The notes under the pieces: generated by a model | Told to the model about the DNA's origin: nothing | Seen by the model: the letters and a program-made list of their open reading frames with translations, nothing else | The model's database searches: none | Made by a program: the position numbers and the translations under genes | Assembly: GCF_024506435.1 (NCBI RefSeq) | Contig: NZ_JANIET010000001.1 | Location: 558,001 to 622,000, forward strand | Length of the DNA stretch: 64,000 bases | Reading direction: 5' to 3' | Source of the DNA: Pantoea trifolii | GTDB lineage: Bacteria; Pseudomonadota; Gammaproteobacteria; Enterobacterales; Enterobacteriaceae | Shown here: positions 60,505 through 64,000 of the stretch, one piece after another | Layout: each line of letters opens with the position of its first letter | How positions within the stretch are numbered: the stretch's first letter is position 1

Positions 60505-61266
60505 ATGAATTACGCTCCGCTATTAGAACCGATCTATCAATTCCTGCATTGCCGCACGCCACAAGCGTGGATTGATGAAGCGCGCAAGCCGGAAAATCTG
60601 ACGTTGTTGCTCACCGATCACATGGTTTGTGAATTAAAGGCCGCGCAAACGGCGGTGTTTATCATCCGTAAATACGTGGCGGATAAGCCGAGTGGTGATG
60701 CCATTCTGGCGTGGCTCAAGCCGTATGAAGATTTTATCTACCGCGACGAGCAGGACGGTAACTTTATCAATGCCCACAAGAATCTGACCAAAAGCATTAT
60801 CGTGCGCAACGAGCTGCCGTGGGCCGATGATTTGGTGGAGATGATGGTGCTGCTGGTGAAAGAGGAGTTGCACCACTTCTATCAGGTGTGGGAAATCATG
60901 CAGTCGCGCGGTTTGCCGTATCGCAAAATCACCGCCAGCCGCTATGCCAAAGGGTTGATTCGCGAAATTCGCACTTACGAGCCGGAAGCGCTGGTGGATA
61001 AGCTGATTTGCGGGGCGTACATCGAAGCACGTTCCTGCGAGCGTTTCGCCAGCCTGGCGCCGTATCTGGATGAGCAACTGGAGAAGTTCTATATTTCGCT
61101 GCTGCGCTCAGAAGCGCGTCACTATCAGGATTACCTGAAGCTGGCGCAGCAGATTTCGCCGAAGGACATTGCGCCGCGGGTGCAGGTTTTTGGTGAAACA
61201 GAAGCGCGCTTAATCAGTGAGCCGGATGGCGAGTTACGCTTTCATAGTGGGGTGCCGGCGGTTTAG
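60505..61266 (+). CDS. miaE: tRNA 2-methylthio-N6-isopentenyladenosine-37 hydroxylase MiaE
   Basis: Non-haem di-iron monooxygenase that hydroxylates ms2i6A37 in tRNA. The 253 residues hold the ferritin-like di-iron ligand pattern (DHMVCELKAAQ, KEELHHFYQVWE, EARSCERF, RSEARHYQDY, with the expected Glu and ExxH residues). It is present in Salmonella but absent from E. coli K-12, in the same rraB-yjgM gap. The repeat at 61271 begins 4 nt after the stop. Confidence 0.94.
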   Translation: MNYAPLLEPIYQFLHCRTPQAWIDEARKPENLTLLLTDHMVCELKAAQTAVFIIRKYVADKPSGDAILAWLKPYEDFIYRDEQDGNFINAHKNLTKSIIVRNELPWADDLVEMMVLLVKEELHHFYQVWEIMQSRGLPYRKITASRYAKGLIREIRTYEPEALVDKLICGAYIEARSCERFASLAPYLDEQLEKFYISLLRSEARHYQDYLKLAQQISPKDIAPRVQVFGETEARLISEPDGELRFHSGVPAV

Positions 61267-61270
61267 GTTT

Positions 61271-61409
61271 GTGCGCGCTGTCCCCCTCCTCGGTCCTCCC
61301 CCATAAATGGGGGAGGAAGATGCTGCCACATGCCAGTGATGAAGCTGCATGTGGCAGCATCTCCTTCCCCCGCTTGCGGGGGAAGGCCGGGATGGGGGGC
61401 AGCGAGCAC
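61271..61409. repeat. 139-bp multi-hairpin palindromic element, copy 2
   Basis: The same length and near-identical sequence as the reverse complement of the element at 56582. Ends are GTGCGCGCTGTCCCCC and GGGGGGCAGCGAGCAC; the CTGGCT of copy 1 is replaced by GCGCGCT-type bases with mostly matching changes on the other arm, so pairing is largely kept. The three internal hairpins are intact. It lies between the convergent genes miaE and yjgM. Confidence 0.92.
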
Positions 61410-61428
61410 ATCACAGCCAGCAATCAAA

Positions 61429-61935
61429 TCACAACACCTTCAGCATCCGCACTTCACAATCCACATGCCCGGTACAACCCATCGCGCTATCAATCAGCTC
61501 AAACCCCAATGACTCATACAACTTAATCGCACGCGTCAAACTGCCGGTGGTTTCCAGATAGCAGCGCTGAAAACCCTGCTGACGGGCAAATTCCATGGCG
61601 CGCAGCGCCAGATCGCGCGCCAACCCTAAGCCGCGCACCTGCGGCAGGAAATACATCTTCTGCAGCTCGCAGATATCCGGCGCGCTGCAGGCCAGCGGAG
61701 CAACGCCGCCGCCGCCCACCACCACACCATCATGTTCCACAATCCAGTAGGCGCTGTTGGCTGCGCTGTAGAGTTCGAACAGGCGATCGAGATGGGGATC
61801 GGACACGGTGTAGCCTTTGTCCGCCGTCAGGCCAAATTCAGCTGACACATCACGGATCACCTGTGCGATCAGCGCGTTATCGGCAGCGGTAATGGGGCGC
61901 ACCTTTAAATTGATGGAGGCGTCGGTGGTCATCAT
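61429..61935 (-). CDS. yjgM: GNAT-family acetyltransferase YjgM
   Basis: Predicted N-acetyltransferase with unestablished substrate. The 168-residue product has the GNAT core [21 protein letters not shown], the acetyl-CoA motif [19 protein letters not shown] and [22 protein letters not shown]. It is next to valS, as in E. coli, with the valS terminator just before its start (ATG 61935 or 61932). Confidence 0.9.
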   Translation of the reverse strand: MMTTDASINLKVRPITAADNALIAQVIRDVSAEFGLTADKGYTVSDPHLDRLFELYSAANSAYWIVEHDGVVVGGGGVAPLACSAPDICELQKMYFLPQVRGLGLARDLALRAMEFARQQGFQRCYLETTGSLTRAIKLYESLGFELIDSAMGCTGHVDCEVRMLKVL

Positions 61936-61947
61936 TATCTTCCGGTA

Positions 61948-61975
61948 TAAAAAAGCCGGGCAGTGCCCGGCTTCG
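61948..61975 (-). terminator. Rho-independent terminator of valS
   Basis: On the minus strand AAGCCGGGCA-C-TGCCCGGCTTTTTT, a strong GC stem with six T residues, 24 nt beyond the valS stop and just upstream of yjgM. Confidence 0.93.
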
Positions 61976-61998
61976 ATGAAGCAGTTGGACTGAAGCGC

Positions 61999-64000
61999 TT
62001 ACAATGCCGCAATCACGCCCTGCTGTTCAAACAGTTTTGCTTTTGATTGCTCAAGCTCAGCCACGCGCTCACGCTCTTTCGCGACAACCGCTTCCGGCGC
62101 ACGTGACACAAAGCCTTCGTTCGCCAGCTTGGTCTGGATTTTCTCGATTTCGACATCAAGTTTCACCAGCTCTTTCGCCAGACGCTCCAGCTCGGCTTCT
62201 TTGTTGACCAGATCCGCCATCGGGATCAGCAACTCAGCGCCTTCAACAATCTTGGTGACCGAAACCGGGCCTTTCTCGCCCGCAGGCAGAATGGTTAGGC
62301 TTTCCAGACGCGCCAGACGCGACAGGAAGGTGCGGTTCTCTTCTACGCGACGCTGAGCGGCGGCAGAGCAGTCACGCAGCAACACGTCGAGCGGCTTGCT
62401 TGGTGCAATGTTCATCTCAGCACGGATATTACGCACCGCAACGATCGCCTGCTTCATCCACTCGATATCGGCCTGCGCCTCGGCATCCTCTTTCGCCGCT
62501 TCATACTGCGGGAACGGCTGCAGCATGATGGTATCGTGGTCGATGTTTTTCAGGCCTTTCACACGCTGCCAGATGGTTTCGGTGATGTAAGGAATGATTG
62601 GATGCGCCAGACGCAGCAGCGCTTCCAGCACGGTAACCAGCGTATTACGCGTACCGCGCAGCTCCGCTTCGCTACCGCTGGTCATCACCGGCTTGGTCAG
62701 CTCCAGATACCAGTCACAGAACTGGTTCCAGGTGAAGTCGTACAGAATGTTGGCCGCGATATCAAAGCGATAGCTATCCAGCGCTTCGCGATAAGCTTTC
62801 ACGCTGCGGTTGAATTCGCTCAGGATCCAGCGATCCGCCAGCGACAGCTTCATTTCGCCGCCGTTTTGGCCGCAATCCTGCTCTTCGGTATTCATCAGCA
62901 CGAAGCGGCTGGCGTTCCACAGCTTGTTACAGAAGTTGCGGTAACCTTCGAGGCGCTTCATATCCCAGTTGATATCACGACCGGTAGACGCCAGCGCGGC
63001 GAGGGTAAAGCGCAGCGCATCGGTACCTGAAGGCACGATGCCGTCCGGGAATTGCTTCTCGGTACGTTTGCGGATTTTCTCAGCCAGCTGCGGCTGCATC
63101 ATGTTGCCGGTACGTTTCTCCAACAGATCTTCCAGCGAAATGCCGTCAATCATATCCAGCGGATCGATGACGTTGCCTTTCGACTTGGACATCTTCTGGC
63201 CTTCTTCATCACGGATCAAACCGGTCATGTAGACGGTTTTGAACGGCACTTGTGGCTTGCCGTTTTCATCTTTAATGAAGTGCATGGTCAGCATGATCAT
63301 GCGCGCAATCCAGAAGAAGATGATGTCGAAGCCGCTCACCAACACGCTGGTTGGATGGAAGGTACGCAGCGCTTCGGTGTTCTCAGGCCAGCCCAGCGTC
63401 GAGAAGGTCCACAGACCGGACGAGAACCAGGTGTCCAGCACGTCGTCGTCCTGGCGCAGCGCCACGTCGGCGGCCAAATTGTTTTCCTGACGTACTTCAT
63501 CTTCGGTGCGGCCAACGTAGACGTTGCCGTCGTTGTCGTACCATGCTGGGATGCGATGTCCCCACCACAGCTGACGTGAAATACACCAATCCTGAATGTC
63601 GCGCATCCATGAGAAGTACATGTTTTCGTACTGCTTCGGCACAAACTGGATGTCGCCGTTTTCTACCGCTTCAACTGCAACTTTCGCCAGCGGTGCGGTG
63701 CGCACATACCATTGGTCGGTCAGCATTGGCTCGATCACCACGCCGCCGCGATCGCCGTAAGGCACGGTAAGGTCGTGCGGTTTGATCTCTTCCAGCAGGC
63801 CGATCTCATCAACGGCAGCCACAATCGCTTTACGCGCGGCGAAACGCTCCATCTTCTGGAACTGTGCCGGGATGTCGTCGGCGCACTCGTCGCTGACTTC
63901 GCCATTGGTGTCGAACACTTCCGCGCGCTCGCGGATATCGCCATCAAAGGTCAGAATGTTGATCATCGGCAGCTTATGACGACGACCCACTTCGTAGTCG
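61999..64000 (-). CDS. valS: Valyl-tRNA synthetase, C-terminal part (5' end outside window)
   Basis: Charges tRNA-Val with valine. About 667 codons are in the window, and the reading frame stays open to the right edge, so the first third (HIGH motif region) lies outside. Visible are part of the CP1 editing domain ([34 protein letters not shown]), the KMSKS motif ([16 protein letters not shown]), the anticodon-binding domain, and the C-terminal coiled coil ([20 protein letters not shown]) that is typical of ValRS. Confidence 0.97.
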   Translation of the reverse strand, partial: DYEVGRRHKLPMINILTFDGDIRERAEVFDTNGEVSDECADDIPAQFQKMERFAARKAIVAAVDEIGLLEEIKPHDLTVPYGDRGGVVIEPMLTDQWYVRTAPLAKVAVEAVENGDIQFVPKQYENMYFSWMRDIQDWCISRQLWWGHRIPAWYDNDGNVYVGRTEDEVRQENNLAADVALRQDDDVLDTWFSSGLWTFSTLGWPENTEALRTFHPTSVLVSGFDIIFFWIARMIMLTMHFIKDENGKPQVPFKTVYMTGLIRDEEGQKMSKSKGNVIDPLDMIDGISLEDLLEKRTGNMMQPQLAEKIRKRTEKQFPDGIVPSGTDALRFTLAALASTGRDINWDMKRLEGYRNFCNKLWNASRFVLMNTEEQDCGQNGGEMKLSLADRWILSEFNRSVKAYREALDSYRFDIAANILYDFTWNQFCDWYLELTKPVMTSGSEAELRGTRNTLVTVLEALLRLAHPIIPYITETIWQRVKGLKNIDHDTIMLQPFPQYEAAKEDAEAQADIEWMKQAIVAVRNIRAEMNIAPSKPLDVLLRDCSAAAQRRVEENRTFLSRLARLESLTILPAGEKGPVSVTKIVEGAELLIPMADLVNKEAELERLAKELVKLDVEIEKIQTKLANEGFVSRAPEAVVAKERERVAELEQSKAKLFEQQGVIAAL

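Overview
The window is a continuous piece of a gammaproteobacterial chromosome of the order Enterobacterales. Almost every protein can be aligned by eye, over most of its length, with Escherichia coli K-12 or Salmonella proteins. The mixture of traits (miaE present, mtr absent after deaD, pmrAB joined to dacB, an enterobactin locus between obgE and pmrB) points to the Erwiniaceae, most likely a Pantoea-like organism. The genus is an inference from gene order, not from a database search.

Layout. (1) 1-2120: rplU, rpmA, obgE. (2) 2120-20035: a complete catechol-siderophore locus in the E. coli order: entHABEC, fepB, entS, fepDGC, entF, fes, fepA. It has Fur-box-like sequences in its three divergent promoter regions. 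entD, ybdZ (MbtH-like) and fepE of the E. coli locus are missing. (3) 20041-23194: the PmrAB two-component system, translationally coupled behind dacB. The sensor keeps both iron-binding ExxE motifs. (4) 23195-42610: the transcription/translation core, comprising greA with its leader, yhbY, rlmE, ftsH, folP, glmM, secG, tRNA-Leu(GAG), tRNA-fMet, rimP, nusA, infB, rbfA, truB, rpsO, pnp, nlpI, a tiny yrbN-like ORF and deaD. (5) 42627-51329: a divergent SDR/AraC-regulator pair standing where E. coli has mtr, then yhbW, the oxygen-independent ubiquinone genes ubiV-ubiU and ubiT, yhbS, yhbQ, yhbP, yhbO and the permease gene yraQ. (6) 51222-64000: genes that in E. coli lie about 25 map minutes away: nrdG-nrdD, a large secreted GH20 hexosaminidase, ridA, pyrI-pyrB with the pyrL attenuator, argI, rraB, miaE, yjgM and the 3' part of valS, which runs off the window.

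How the parts work together. The ent/fep/fes block makes 2,3-dihydroxybenzoate from chorismate, assembles enterobactin, exports it, takes up the ferric form and releases the iron. The metY-rimP-nusA-infB-rbfA-truB-rpsO-pnp region is the classical operon for initiation, ribosome maturation and RNA decay. The pyr, arg and nrd genes carry recognisable nucleotide- and arginine-responsive control sites: UTP attenuation, ARG boxes and paired NrdR boxes.

The most unusual observations are two 139-bp multi-hairpin repeats in opposite orientation, each between convergent genes, with compensating changes at their ends; an NrdG whose C-terminus runs about 33 codons antisense into yraQ exactly at the synteny junction; an EntF with no adjacent MbtH partner; and a nested-hairpin leader in front of yraQ. 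I see no prophage, insertion sequence, CRISPR array or obvious new defence system. Most of the window is conserved core genome.
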